Positions 47,181 through 56,397 of a DNA stretch of 64,000 nt are shown in pieces (position 1 is the stretch's first letter; every line of letters begins with the position of its first letter). This DNA is from Hexactinellida sp. DTS-2022. Lineage: Eukaryota > Porifera > Hexactinellida. The DNA lies in assembly GCA_028753945.1 (NCBI GenBank), contig JAPNXP010000010.1:6079042-6143041 (forward strand), read 5' to 3'. A model generated the notes under the pieces. That model was given only the letters and a program-made list of their open reading frames with translations. It was not told where the DNA came from and searched no databases. Position numbers and translations under genes: made by a program.

Positions 47181-50100
47181 ATGAATAAAATTGTACTTTG
47201 CAACCATTTCCAGGCCCAGATTTGGCGCCCTAATGTATGTACAAATTGTTTTCAAATAGAAAGTCAACACGACAACAGCGCAAAACAAACAACAACAGCA
47301 ACAAACGATTGCACAGAACAAAAACGACCAAACGGAATTCTAAAACTAACAAATTTCAAGTCACTCACTCCAGAATTTCCGCCTCGCCATTTCAGGACAA
47401 ACACTCTACGATCTGATTGGTCAACACCTCAACCACAGACGAAGATAAAACACTTTGAATACACAATACAAACAAAAGGATCTAAAACACTAAACAGAAA
47501 CGAAAAAGTTAATCATATACCGCCTTTAATAATGAATATTCCACTTTCAAGTCGAACAGAACCTGATGGCCAATTAGACGAACCAATCACGAGCTCACCA
47601 CCATCAGTGTCAAATGGAATACAAAAGAAAAAATTCGTTGCACCATTCCAAATTCAAACACAACCACAGATACCAAATAAAATATCTATAACAAGCAGCA
47701 ACTCATCAAACAGCCCACGTACACCACAAGTGCTACCATATGCTGTTTCGATTGTAAATGACAAAGAGGTACAAGATTGTTACCATTTCAATCAACTCGA
47801 ACAAGTCTACAACGAAATACAACTAACACCAAAAAGCAAACAACCAACAAATGATAAAGCGAACCAGAACCAAACTCAGTTCAATTTATACCAAGTTAAC
47901 CCTCCACACGGGGTTCCAGAAAAGATCACCAGCAAACCAACTGTGAGCAAACCCATGTCGATTAGCACTGATTCTGGAACTGAAATGGATTCGATCACAC
48001 CAATAATACCACAGATCGATAAAACAAGCTTGAGGTCAAAATCAAAGTCAAAGTCCTTTATGAGTCTACTTTCGCCAAAAGTAAGACGGCGACATAAATC
48101 GGACTGTCCCAAAAACAGTTTCGACTGTCCCGATTCCCCAATAAACACACGGTCTATGACCGGCGTGATGACGGCTTGTATTCCAATCCGACTCCCGAAA
48201 TGGTCCCAAATTAAACGATCCAAAACCAAGGAAAAAAGGAGCCCGCGTAAAAGGGAGTTTTGTAAGGAAGATATCCATATTTTGCCGCCTAATTCGGTTA
48301 TACCACAGTTGCATCAAAATGTGAAATTACCAAATGATTCATCGCTAGTTGCCGAGACATCACCTACTGACTATGGGCTCACAAGCCTAAATTTTGACCA
48401 ATCCAATTCGCTGGTTACCACACCAAAGAAAAGCTCGAATATTAATGGTCTCTTAAGTCCGATAAAATCGGACTTATTCAGTCCAACTGAGAGTCAACCA
48501 TCACACCAATACCTGCCACTAAATCTCGTGCCAATGTCGGCGTTTAATCACAGAGAAGAGTTGCATTCTCGTTTCCCAGCTTTCAGTCTCGAAAGCCCGC
48601 TTGATATTAACTTCGGGAAAAGATCAAAGCCATTTCCATTAACACCAAACGCTTCACAGGAAAGGGAAGAAAAGAGTTTGCATTATGAACGGCCTATTTT
48701 GAAAGAATTCCCTTCACCAATCTCAAAACGTGGCAAACAACCCAACAAACCCATTAGAACATTCCACACAGATAACACGCATCTCCTAAGATACAAAAGC
48801 AAGAGTGAAATGAATCTTGGTGTCGTTGGCGTCATTGACAGAATGCAATTTCGAAGCCAAATGGGTGGAAATATCACGCCGTATGGTGTCAAACCTGAAA
48901 TCCCAGCCTTTCCACCAAACGCATCACAAGATGAAGTGAAGCGGAGTTTGGTTAATGTGTCCAATGTGGGATACATGCTACCTCATCCTAATGCCGCCAC
49001 TACTAGACAGCCGTCGAACCGGTATAATAGGCATGTACGGACCGGTAGTTTGTACGAAAACGCCGATATTTGTGTTCCTCAAATCCCCAGTGTGATTCAA
49101 GAGGGCCAAGCAACTTTCGATGCCGGTAGTACAGGAGACCTTTTGGACCCACAAAATAAAACAAATCAACTAACGAGGCCTTCTAGCATTTCCACTAGCG
49201 ATTCAGGGTCATATGTACAAATGCGGATTGACCAATCAATTTCTGATGAGATCGGGCAGGCAGTGACTTTGTATAAAAGGATTGTGAACGAAAATTCCAA
49301 ACTTATCCGTTTGTTTTCGGATCAGCTGTTTAAACAGCAGATGCAAAGTATGGATTGGGAAAACATAAACTGGGACACCGTAGAAATTGTCGATAACCAA
49401 CGTCCACCTTTGAATATCGCCATTTTAGTGCAACAGAATGAATTTCAGAAGGAATTCTCGCTTTGGCCGAAAGACCTTAATCCGGACGACATTGCATCCC
49501 GTGCTTTTCAATCCATTCAGTCAATTAGTAGTTCGATACCTCGTAGCCCTTATGTGTTATACGCACACTCGCTAATCACCATACCAGATGAGTTAAAGGA
49601 TAAATGCCAAAGTCTACAGCTTAATGAAGTGGCATGTGTTCTCGATCAAACACGTGCAGGTTCTCTCGAGCAACATTTGATAGAACACAAGCCATTACTG
49701 GATTTGGATCCTGAAAAATACGAGCGAAATATTGTCATATACCTCATACAGATACTATCGGGTGTAGCGCACATGCATCGACATAAAGTGGTACATAGGG
49801 ACCTAAATATGACCGATATTCTCTTGTCAAGGGAAACGGAAGCCGATGAGATTCTCCAAGTCAAAATATCAGGATTCACGTACGCACTTCATCGCACTGG
49901 TCCACCAAGGTCACAACCGTTTTTGTACAAATTTGACGAACTCCAATGGTTAGGGGGCGACGAGACAAAACTTCCGCCGGAAATAACGAACGCACAGAAT
50001 AATGTTCCAGAGCTTAATTACTCCGGAACTGATTGCTTTGCTGTTGGCTGTCTCATTTATGAGATGATGCATGAACGTAACCCGTTTGATGACAATAACT

Positions 50101-50495
50101 TAATCGTTAATTCTTATACTACTGAAGAATTACCAAACTTTGTGCAAAGATCGAAATACACTGGATGGATACAGAAAGTCGCGAAAGGACTTTTGGAAAT
50201 GAACATTCAAAGACGATTGGATGCTAATTACGCTCTCGCGATTCTCCAGGTGCTGATATTCGATGGCGAAAAGTTGTTAACCGACCCTGAAATAAATGAA
50301 AAGAAAATCAAAAGTTTCATCGCAGATTTACAAGGAAAATATTTGAATCGGATCGTTGAAAAAAGTTCATTGACACTGCTAACAGGCAGGGCTTTGGAAA
50401 TGAATGTTTTTGAGAAAATCGAACTGAATTTTATAGCGAATTCTCAATCTTACACTATCGTAAGAGCGATAAAACATTTTCAAAATATTTCATAA
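47181..50495 (+). CDS. PEAK1/PRAG1-family pseudokinase scaffold
   Basis: This single exon encodes 1104 residues. The N-terminus has the Cys pattern CNHFQAQIWRPNVCTNCF (residues 7-24), which also opens PEAK1. A long basic, Ser/Pro/Asn-rich disordered region follows, with a possible Grb2-SH2 site YENA at 625. A helix before the kinase fold (about 690-720: SDEIGQAVTLYKRIVNENSK) fits the SHED region. The kinase-like domain (about 745-1050) keeps HRD (872-874), but the catalytic-loop Asn is Asp (HRDLNMTD) and DFG is GFT (898-900), so catalysis is unlikely. FAVGCLIYEMMHERNPFD matches the family C-lobe. PEAK proteins dimerise and scaffold Shc/Grb2/Crk signalling to the cytoskeleton. AATAAATAAATAAA lies about 55 bp after the stop. 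Confidence 0.85.
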   Translation: MNKIVLCNHFQAQIWRPNVCTNCFQIESQHDNSAKQTTTATNDCTEQKRPNGILKLTNFKSLTPEFPPRHFRTNTLRSDWSTPQPQTKIKHFEYTIQTKGSKTLNRNEKVNHIPPLIMNIPLSSRTEPDGQLDEPITSSPPSVSNGIQKKKFVAPFQIQTQPQIPNKISITSSNSSNSPRTPQVLPYAVSIVNDKEVQDCYHFNQLEQVYNEIQLTPKSKQPTNDKANQNQTQFNLYQVNPPHGVPEKITSKPTVSKPMSISTDSGTEMDSITPIIPQIDKTSLRSKSKSKSFMSLLSPKVRRRHKSDCPKNSFDCPDSPINTRSMTGVMTACIPIRLPKWSQIKRSKTKEKRSPRKREFCKEDIHILPPNSVIPQLHQNVKLPNDSSLVAETSPTDYGLTSLNFDQSNSLVTTPKKSSNINGLLSPIKSDLFSPTESQPSHQYLPLNLVPMSAFNHREELHSRFPAFSLESPLDINFGKRSKPFPLTPNASQEREEKSLHYERPILKEFPSPISKRGKQPNKPIRTFHTDNTHLLRYKSKSEMNLGVVGVIDRMQFRSQMGGNITPYGVKPEIPAFPPNASQDEVKRSLVNVSNVGYMLPHPNAATTRQPSNRYNRHVRTGSLYENADICVPQIPSVIQEGQATFDAGSTGDLLDPQNKTNQLTRPSSISTSDSGSYVQMRIDQSISDEIGQAVTLYKRIVNENSKLIRLFSDQLFKQQMQSMDWENINWDTVEIVDNQRPPLNIAILVQQNEFQKEFSLWPKDLNPDDIASRAFQSIQSISSSIPRSPYVLYAHSLITIPDELKDKCQSLQLNEVACVLDQTRAGSLEQHLIEHKPLLDLDPEKYERNIVIYLIQILSGVAHMHRHKVVHRDLNMTDILLSRETEADEILQVKISGFTYALHRTGPPRSQPFLYKFDELQWLGGDETKLPPEITNAQNNVPELNYSGTDCFAVGCLIYEMMHERNPFDDNNLIVNSYTTEELPNFVQRSKYTGWIQKVAKGLLEMNIQRRLDANYALAILQVLIFDGEKLLTDPEINEKKIKSFIADLQGKYLNRIVEKSSLTLLTGRALEMNVFEKIELNFIANSQSYTIVRAIKHFQNIS

Positions 50496-51473
50496 TAATA
50501 TTTTACATTTTTATTGATTGTACATAGAAGTTGTTTTATTCTCATGCATGTAAATAAATAAATAAAATTAAATCAAAAATTATTGATTGATAAAAACAGC
50601 TATCTAGTAGCAGGTGAGGGGAATTTTTATCGAATGATTTTCGTGAAGAAAGTAATACTGTATCAAATTTATTACAAGTAGTTTCTAATTTTTGAAAAAA
50701 TTCAAATAATCTAAAAATGTGTCTGTCATCATATTCGGTGGAAATACAGATAACTTAATGTTGTCTCTTAAAGCGAACCACTTTTCAAGGGCACAAAGTA
50801 GGTTATAGTACATCAAGCCCGACAGAAAGCAATTTTATTGGTTCGGACAACTTGAGATCTTTGTGATCACCATGTTGGCCTCTAAAAGTTAATTGATTGT
50901 AAGTTGGAAAAAATATTGATGAGACTACACCGTCTATTGAGAATATGAAGGAAAACTTATTTACAACGAATATAACAGGAATTTTCACCCATGGATAATA
51001 GCCCATTTTAGTGGATTGTTGTGCAATCATACTAAAATAATGGACCATAGATTAAAGGCCTTTAATTAATACTTGATACACTGAAATGACAAATTTATAT
51101 TACTTTACAATCCAACACAGTTAATAGAAGACAATTCATCACCGATTCCTTGTGGCATTTACCCAGGTGTCACTCAATGTTTAATACAGGGTTGAAATGG
51201 ACGAACTTTCTAATCCATTTTATGTTCCTCTAGGTAAGTATCGATCTCATGGAATACCTTTGTGGATTGGGACTATAAACTAGTTGATAATGAACCAAGA
51301 ATATTGACCCAGGATGCGATTTCTTATATAATGATCAACGACTTTGGCCAAAAATTTGGTCACGAATTTTTTCAAGCGCTTAAAGGCTAAGTTTTTCTCC
51401 TGCTATGATGAACTTTGGGACCTCACTATTCATACTGTCACCACGGCATATCTTAGGTCACGTGGTGTCTCAC
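50496..51473. other. No gene seen
   Basis: 3' UTR and intergenic DNA; no supportable ORF. It leads into the hammerhead ribozyme locus. Confidence 0.4.
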
Positions 51474-51537
51474 TACACAAGGGTTTCGGCCATCCATAGG
51501 CCTCATCAGGAGGGCGGTTTAGCCCTCGACCCGTGTA
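51474..51537 (-). ncRNA. Hammerhead self-cleaving ribozyme (stem-III-open, type III layout)
   Basis: Reading the minus strand from 51537: the 5' strand of stem III (TACAC, GGG), then the cleavage triplet GTC (cleavage expected after C51528). Stem I is a perfect 6-bp hairpin, GAGGGC/GCCCTC, with loop TAAACC (51527-51510). The invariant CTGATGA core is at 51509-51503. Stem II is GGCC/GGCC with loop TATGGAT (51502-51488). GAAA follows at 51487-51484, then the 3' strand CCC, a TT bulge and GTGTA (51483-51474). The two stem III strands pair as GGG/CCC and TACAC/GTGTA, plus the A-U next to the core. All conserved core bases are present. Hammerheads in animals usually ride on Penelope-like or retrozyme-type elements; no partner ORF is visible nearby. 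Confidence 0.85.
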
Positions 51538-51790
51538 TCCACTCACTGCTATCTTTGTTCCCGATGCTTTGACCTTACGTCATTTTCATTCGGGAATGTC
51601 GCAATCGCAAAAATTTGAAAGGAATTTTTCAAGGAGCGCAAAAACTAGATTAGTAATTTAGATGCGAGTGAGTGGGATCAAACAATATCTAGGCGCGCAG
51701 AAAAAATTTCCTGGCTAAAAAATTTTGCAGAGGTGAATTTTGAGTGTGTAAAAATTACAATAGAAAGAGGTGTTGGCCGATATATCATTA
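51538..51790. repeat. Degenerate repeat patch: family K remnant and half of family H
   Basis: A GC-richer stretch flanks the ribozyme (to about 51600), then a worn family K block (GCGAGTGAGTGGG, AGGCGCGCAGAAAAAAT) and a family H right half (GAGGTGTTGGCCGATATAT). Confidence 0.5.
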
Positions 51791-51939
51791 TAATTTTTTT
51801 ATCAAAAAAATTAGAATAACAATAAAACAAGGATTTTCAAAACTAAATAATATGAACTCAACATATATAAAACAACAAATCTACAACATTATAAACTAGA
51901 TATACATGCTAGAAAACCATGCATATAAACACAGTTATG

Positions 51940-53655
51940 TTAATCCGATTCATTTATAGTCTCGTCTATAACAGATTTAGTCCTTGAGTTTTCCACTAAA
52001 AACTCAACAGCAGAAATCCATGTGTGCATGTGGTTAGTGTCACGAGCTTGAATTTCAAAAATCCTTCCAGGAACCGTAATTGAAAATGAAGCGGAGTTTT
52101 TATCCTGATGGTCTTTTGGAACTTTCAGGATGGAAATTATTTCCGGTACACTAATAAACCCTTTCGTCTCGTTTGTCTTTGGGTCGATATAAAGAATTTT
52201 ATTGTCTTCGAATTGGAAAAATCTTGCGCGCCATAAATGTCCAGTCATCCCTCTAACACCACGTTTCATGAGGGTACCCCTTATATCCCTTTCGGCCTCT
52301 AACGATTTTGTTGCCCTTGTAAGTTTCTTTTCCATCTTAACTTGCTGGCTTATGAGGGAAGTTTGTCTGACTAACTTATCGTTTAACTTTGTAACTTCAT
52401 CCTCAAGTTGTGTGTTTGAATTTGTTAAATTATATTTGTCCGTTTCAAGACTCACAATCACTCCTTCCTTCTCCTTTATGATTTCTGCAGTTATGTCTTT
52501 TGCTTTTGATGGAATAGATACTTCATTTGTGGTCACAATTGTAGAAAAAGAATCAATGGACAGTGAGCTATAGGTCCTATTTGTGAGAGACAACCATTTT
52601 TCTGTCATTTTAAAACTATCAGGTGACTCTAAACAATCAATGATTGACGCATCATTGAATTGGTTGACTATTCGTGAATCAGATAGCACTAACATATGTG
52701 GCGCCTTGGTGATCTCATAATGTTGTGTAATGGCACTGGATAATTCTGATTGTGGTTTAATAGCTGGACATTTTAAGTTGCAATTCTGGATTGTTTCAAT
52801 GAGCGCTTGTTCATCTTTATCCATCGAAACGTAAAATACCTCGACTGCAGTGAAAAAATGCATTTTAATTTGGTTATAAAACGTGTTTAAAGCTTTGGTG
52901 ATTAACTGAGATTTCTCGATCCATTTTCCATCGAAAACTAATATAATTAGTTTGCAGTTTGGTAAGAATTTGAAAATGTCGACGCTACTCGCACCCGGAC
53001 TGATTACGTCATTATGGTAATGCTGTATGTGGTGAGCCAATGAAAATTGATTCTCGTCGATGACAAGACCTATTGTGGACGCATTATCAAAATCAGAATT
53101 CACATTGGACGAGTAGCCAATAGATTCGCTCTCTTTTGAGAAGGTACTGATCATGTCGGCATCTTTTGAATTCCCAGTTTTTACAAACTCAAATGTTATG
53201 CGAACATTTAGTGTAACTGACAAAACGAATTTCTGTTTCGGTTTCATTTCAATTGCGAGGTATTGCGTACTTCCATTTGGATCTGCATACAGTGAAAAAT
53301 CTATATCAGCATTCGCGATCGTTCTTGCTCGACCAAATTCGTTGACGGATTCGATAGTATAACGGTACACTTTCGTTTCAAAATTTACACCTTTTTTGCC
53401 CTTATGTAGGGTTATACGCATATCAGGGTTACAATTACTCTTGTAACTACAGCGGCCTGCTATGTACCCATTGTCACCCTCTCCAGTTTTGTTCCAAATG
53501 GGGGCTTCGCCGAGTTTTAGCGAATCAGTGAATCTTTTATGTCGTGACCACTTAACGTTTATCGTTTCAGGAGAATACGAATTTTGGAATTCAAAATCGA
53601 TTGATTTGTAACAGGAACTAACATTGAATATACTGCTCTTTTTCTTACTAAACAT
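51940..53655 (-). CDS. NT-C2 / thioredoxin-like / coiled-coil / PH protein, paralogue 2
   Basis: This single exon encodes 571 residues with the same layout as 16892-18469. The NT-C2-like domain is at about 8-165 (FEFQNSYSPETINVKWSRHK). The thioredoxin-like domain (about 228-345) is clearer here: CKLIILVFDGKWIEKS occupies the position of the WCPPC motif, then VEVFYVSMDKDEQALIETIQ and APHMLVLSDSRIVN, where the Pro matches the cis-Pro site. The CxxC is absent. Coiled coil covers about 395-450. The PH domain (about 455-560) has KRGVRGMTGHLWRARFFQFE and FEIQARDTNHMHTWISAVEF. Redox catalysis is unlikely; a membrane-linked scaffold is inferred. A TATA-like TATTTATATA lies about 40 bp before the ATG. 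Confidence 0.78.
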   Translation of the reverse strand: MFSKKKSSIFNVSSCYKSIDFEFQNSYSPETINVKWSRHKRFTDSLKLGEAPIWNKTGEGDNGYIAGRCSYKSNCNPDMRITLHKGKKGVNFETKVYRYTIESVNEFGRARTIANADIDFSLYADPNGSTQYLAIEMKPKQKFVLSVTLNVRITFEFVKTGNSKDADMISTFSKESESIGYSSNVNSDFDNASTIGLVIDENQFSLAHHIQHYHNDVISPGASSVDIFKFLPNCKLIILVFDGKWIEKSQLITKALNTFYNQIKMHFFTAVEVFYVSMDKDEQALIETIQNCNLKCPAIKPQSELSSAITQHYEITKAPHMLVLSDSRIVNQFNDASIIDCLESPDSFKMTEKWLSLTNRTYSSLSIDSFSTIVTTNEVSIPSKAKDITAEIIKEKEGVIVSLETDKYNLTNSNTQLEDEVTKLNDKLVRQTSLISQQVKMEKKLTRATKSLEAERDIRGTLMKRGVRGMTGHLWRARFFQFEDNKILYIDPKTNETKGFISVPEIISILKVPKDHQDKNSASFSITVPGRIFEIQARDTNHMHTWISAVEFLVENSRTKSVIDETINESD

Positions 53656-53691
53656 TTTGGATTAATTGTGTAGAATAGTATACCTATCGTA

Positions 53692-53699
53692 TATAAATA
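53692..53699 (-). promoter_or_regulatory. TATA-like box of the 53.6 kb gene
   Basis: The minus strand reads CTATTTATATACG, 36 bp before the ATG, at the same distance as in the neighbouring single-exon genes. Confidence 0.5.
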
Positions 53700-54498
53700 G
53701 ATCAGCTCAGTGTATTAGATTACCTGATGGTAAGGTAATACAAAAAGTGTAGTTTTGTATATTATTTGTGCCCTAATTTACATAATATATTCAGTTTACT
53801 GTATCTTAAATCAGTCTACACGATATTTATCTTCGTTTATATTACAGAGGTAAATTGAGTCATTACTCTCAAGCAAAAACATAACAAGGAATTGCCTCAT
53901 GATTAACAGTGCTTAGCTTATAAACAGTCTCCAAGGGATAGCAATAGGAAATTATGGTTGTAAAGGAATTTATAGGTAAACTAGGCTAAAATATAATATT
54001 CTGCCTTCTAAAGGGATAATATATGAGATAAACCTTTGTAATCTTTGAGATTTTGGTCCCAAAAGATAGATGGGTCAATGGTTTAATGGGTCACAAATAC
54101 GATGGGTCAGGTGGGTCATGGGTCACAAATGTTGACCCAAGGTCCATTCTGCCTGTGACTCGTCGCCATAAAACACTGTGCATTGCAATAATTCGGAAAA
54201 CAAGGGGTGCAATCCTTAATTATAGCCTTTTTGAGAAGCGAAATCAGATATTTTATTATGCTACGGATTTCAGCTTTGTTGTTAAATACTTCCCGATATA
54301 CAATATTAGATGTATAGATTCATTTCCAAGCTTTCTGACCCAACTGTATGGCACCCTTTTCCTGATATCCACTTTGTTATTTGAGAATTAACTATTACTA
54401 GTTAATCCATTGATTCCATTAATAGGTTTATATTCTATTGAATCCATATTCCTTCATACAATATATAGGCCATCTTACTGTTAGGTTCGTATAACAAA
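53700..54498. other. No gene seen
   Basis: Intergenic AT-rich DNA; a short GGGTCA-repeat patch (about 54070-54130: GATGGGTCA, GGTGGGTCA, ATGGGTCA) is the only notable structure. A long open frame across it has no domain sense. Confidence 0.4.
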
Positions 54499-55900
54499 AT
54501 GTCGTTAGTTGAGAATGCCTCAAAACTATCTGTAGAGATGGTTAGAGAGGTGGATACCTTAACAGGGATTAAAAGGAGACTGAAGGAACAGTTATGCAGG
54601 TGAGTATAAAAGTACAGTGGATGCCGGTTATAAGAACGTCGTCGGGAATGGCATATAATGTTCTTATAACCGGCACAAAAGTATATAGGGTTATGGCAAC
54701 CGTTTTCAAGTAGAATGTTCTTATATCCGGTGTCTACTGTACCCTATAAGGGGCCGTTCAAACGTTATGTAACGCAAATTCCCCATAATTTAGACAACCC
54801 CTGATAATGTCATAAAATATCTTACCCGCTTTGGACGTTATGTAACGCCATTTTATCCCAGATGAAATATGTCAAAAAGTATCCTAAACTGACATCATCG
54901 ACAACTTTGGATGCCTTGGAGTTTTATCCATCATAGATCTTTGGGTTGAAAAGAATTTTGTCATTAAATATTTATTTAATTTAAAGATAGATAGTTCCAT
55001 ATTAACGGGATTTAGTCCCATATCAAATTGTGTGATTTGGTCTGTCAGAATTTATGTTTAATTTGGGATATATTGGGAACTTATTTAGACTACAAGTAGA
55101 AGAGAAAGCTTTGAGAGAATTACAGGCTTGCGAATTCACAACAAAAACAAAAACAAGAACAACAGCAACGACAACAACAACACCACCAAGAACAAGATCA
55201 ACAACCAGAAAAGCGAACAAAATAATTAGAGAGGATGAACAGAAAAGGAGAGGAGCTAAGAAAGCAAAGGCGACAAATACAATAGTACTAGATGATGATT
55301 GTAGTCAGCAAAGGAAAAGTAAGTCAAGTATTCTGTAATTATAACAGGTACAGCATACTCTCGTTAGTTGACCACGATGATCCGGTTAATAGACACTATT
55401 CGATTCCCTTCAAAGACTTTTGAATATTAATACGAATTTCGGATAAGGGGAACATATTTTTGCGATCCTTTGGTGTCCGTACAAACTTGTTCAACTGTAT
55501 TTATCACAGGAACGTTGGAATTGTTTTCTCTTTGAATGGTGTGAGAATGTAATGGCAGGGTGTGATACAGAGGGGGGGGGCTGGGATTCCCCCCCTCCAG
55601 GAAAGATGCCCCCATCCCAAGAATTGTCTTATTTTGGCCAATACATGTATATGCTGCTCCTTTATCCAAGGGAACAGTCTGTTTCTAGGAAAGTTTCCCC
55701 CCCCCCCAGGAAAATTTCTGTATCAAACCCTGAATGGTATAGGTATTTCATCAAATGAGGATGACGTCAACAAGCAGACCCTATATCTAGACCTGAGAAC
55801 AGCTGGCAATACAGACAGCAGCAGCAGCAAAGAGGAAATAGAAACTACAACAGAAGATGAAAAGGAACTAACTAATGTAGATACAGAGGGTGATATATGA
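54499..55900 (+). CDS. Small basic-then-acidic protein, three exons
   Basis: Exons are 54499-54599, 55089-55318 and 55710-55900. Splice sites are GTGAGT, TTTAG, GTAAGT and CCCCCAG, and all phases join, giving 173 residues. An N-terminal helix (ENASKLSVEMVREVDTLTGI, then KRRLKEQLCRLQVEEKALRE) could form a coiled coil. A Thr/Arg/Lys-rich middle (TTTTTPPRTRSTTRKANK, KRRGAKKAKA) looks like a nuclear-localisation and nucleic-acid-binding type stretch. The end is acidic and Ser/Thr-rich (SSSSKEEIETTTEDEKELT). The order of helix, basic linker and FLYQTLNGIG / TLYLDL vaguely recalls borealin, but the similarity is too weak to name it. Confidence 0.6.
54615..54739. repeat. 125-bp MITE, family D (intron 1)
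   Basis: Ends CAGTGGATGCCGGTTATAAG and CTTATATCCGGTGTCTACTG are inverted and flanked by TA on both sides. Confidence 0.8.
54752..54850. repeat. Family I-type repeat, short form
   Basis: It starts GGGGCCGTTCAAACGTTATG; a second inverted-type block TTGGACGTTATGTAACGCC closes it. It lies 12 bp after the family D MITE. Confidence 0.5.
55352..55497. repeat. CAGC/CAGT-type MITE (intron 2)
   Basis: It has TA on both sides, starts CAGCATACTCTCGTTAGTTG and ends ACAAACTTGTTCAACTG. The inner words GAATTTCGGATAAGGGGAAC match family B. Confidence 0.65.
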
Positions 55901-56350
55901 TTGGTCGAACTTGTGTACATATTTTGTTGAGAGGACTATGTTTTGGTATAATATAGATACTAAGTTTAACAAATGGAATGCTTGTGATATATTTACTTTG
56001 TTTGCCCAATGTTATTCAATAAATTTTGATAACTTTGTGATTAATTGGAAAGCAATTATAAGATGTAGTATAAAGATGATCTTCAAAGGTTAGAAAAGGT
56101 GATTCTAAAACTCTTAGTAGCTGATTATTTCCTGCTAAAATTATGGTTTTAAGAGCCAATTTAAGCGCCTGAGCAGATTGGAGAAACCCATTAAAATATT
56201 AGTTAATAGGAAGTCAGTTGAACATTTAATCTGATTCCCCAATTGGTTATTAAGTGTCATTACTATGTTTTGTACAATATATGCAGCTGAATGCAGTGAA
56301 ACCTTTCACCAAAACTTGTAAGGTTAAAACCTCGCGATTCATTTGGTTAA

Positions 56351-56358
56351 TATATAAA
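56351..56358 (+). promoter_or_regulatory. TATATAAA box of cathepsin B
   Basis: It lies 39 bp before the ATG at 56398, so the 5' UTR would be very short. Confidence 0.5.
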
Positions 56359-56397
56359 GAAATCGATTGGAATAGGCGAGCTATAACTTTGAGCGAA

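Noticed and set aside
47925..50495. Active protein kinase
   Set aside because: DFG is GFT, the catalytic-loop Asn is replaced and no clear VAIK lysine is seen, so it is treated as a pseudokinase.
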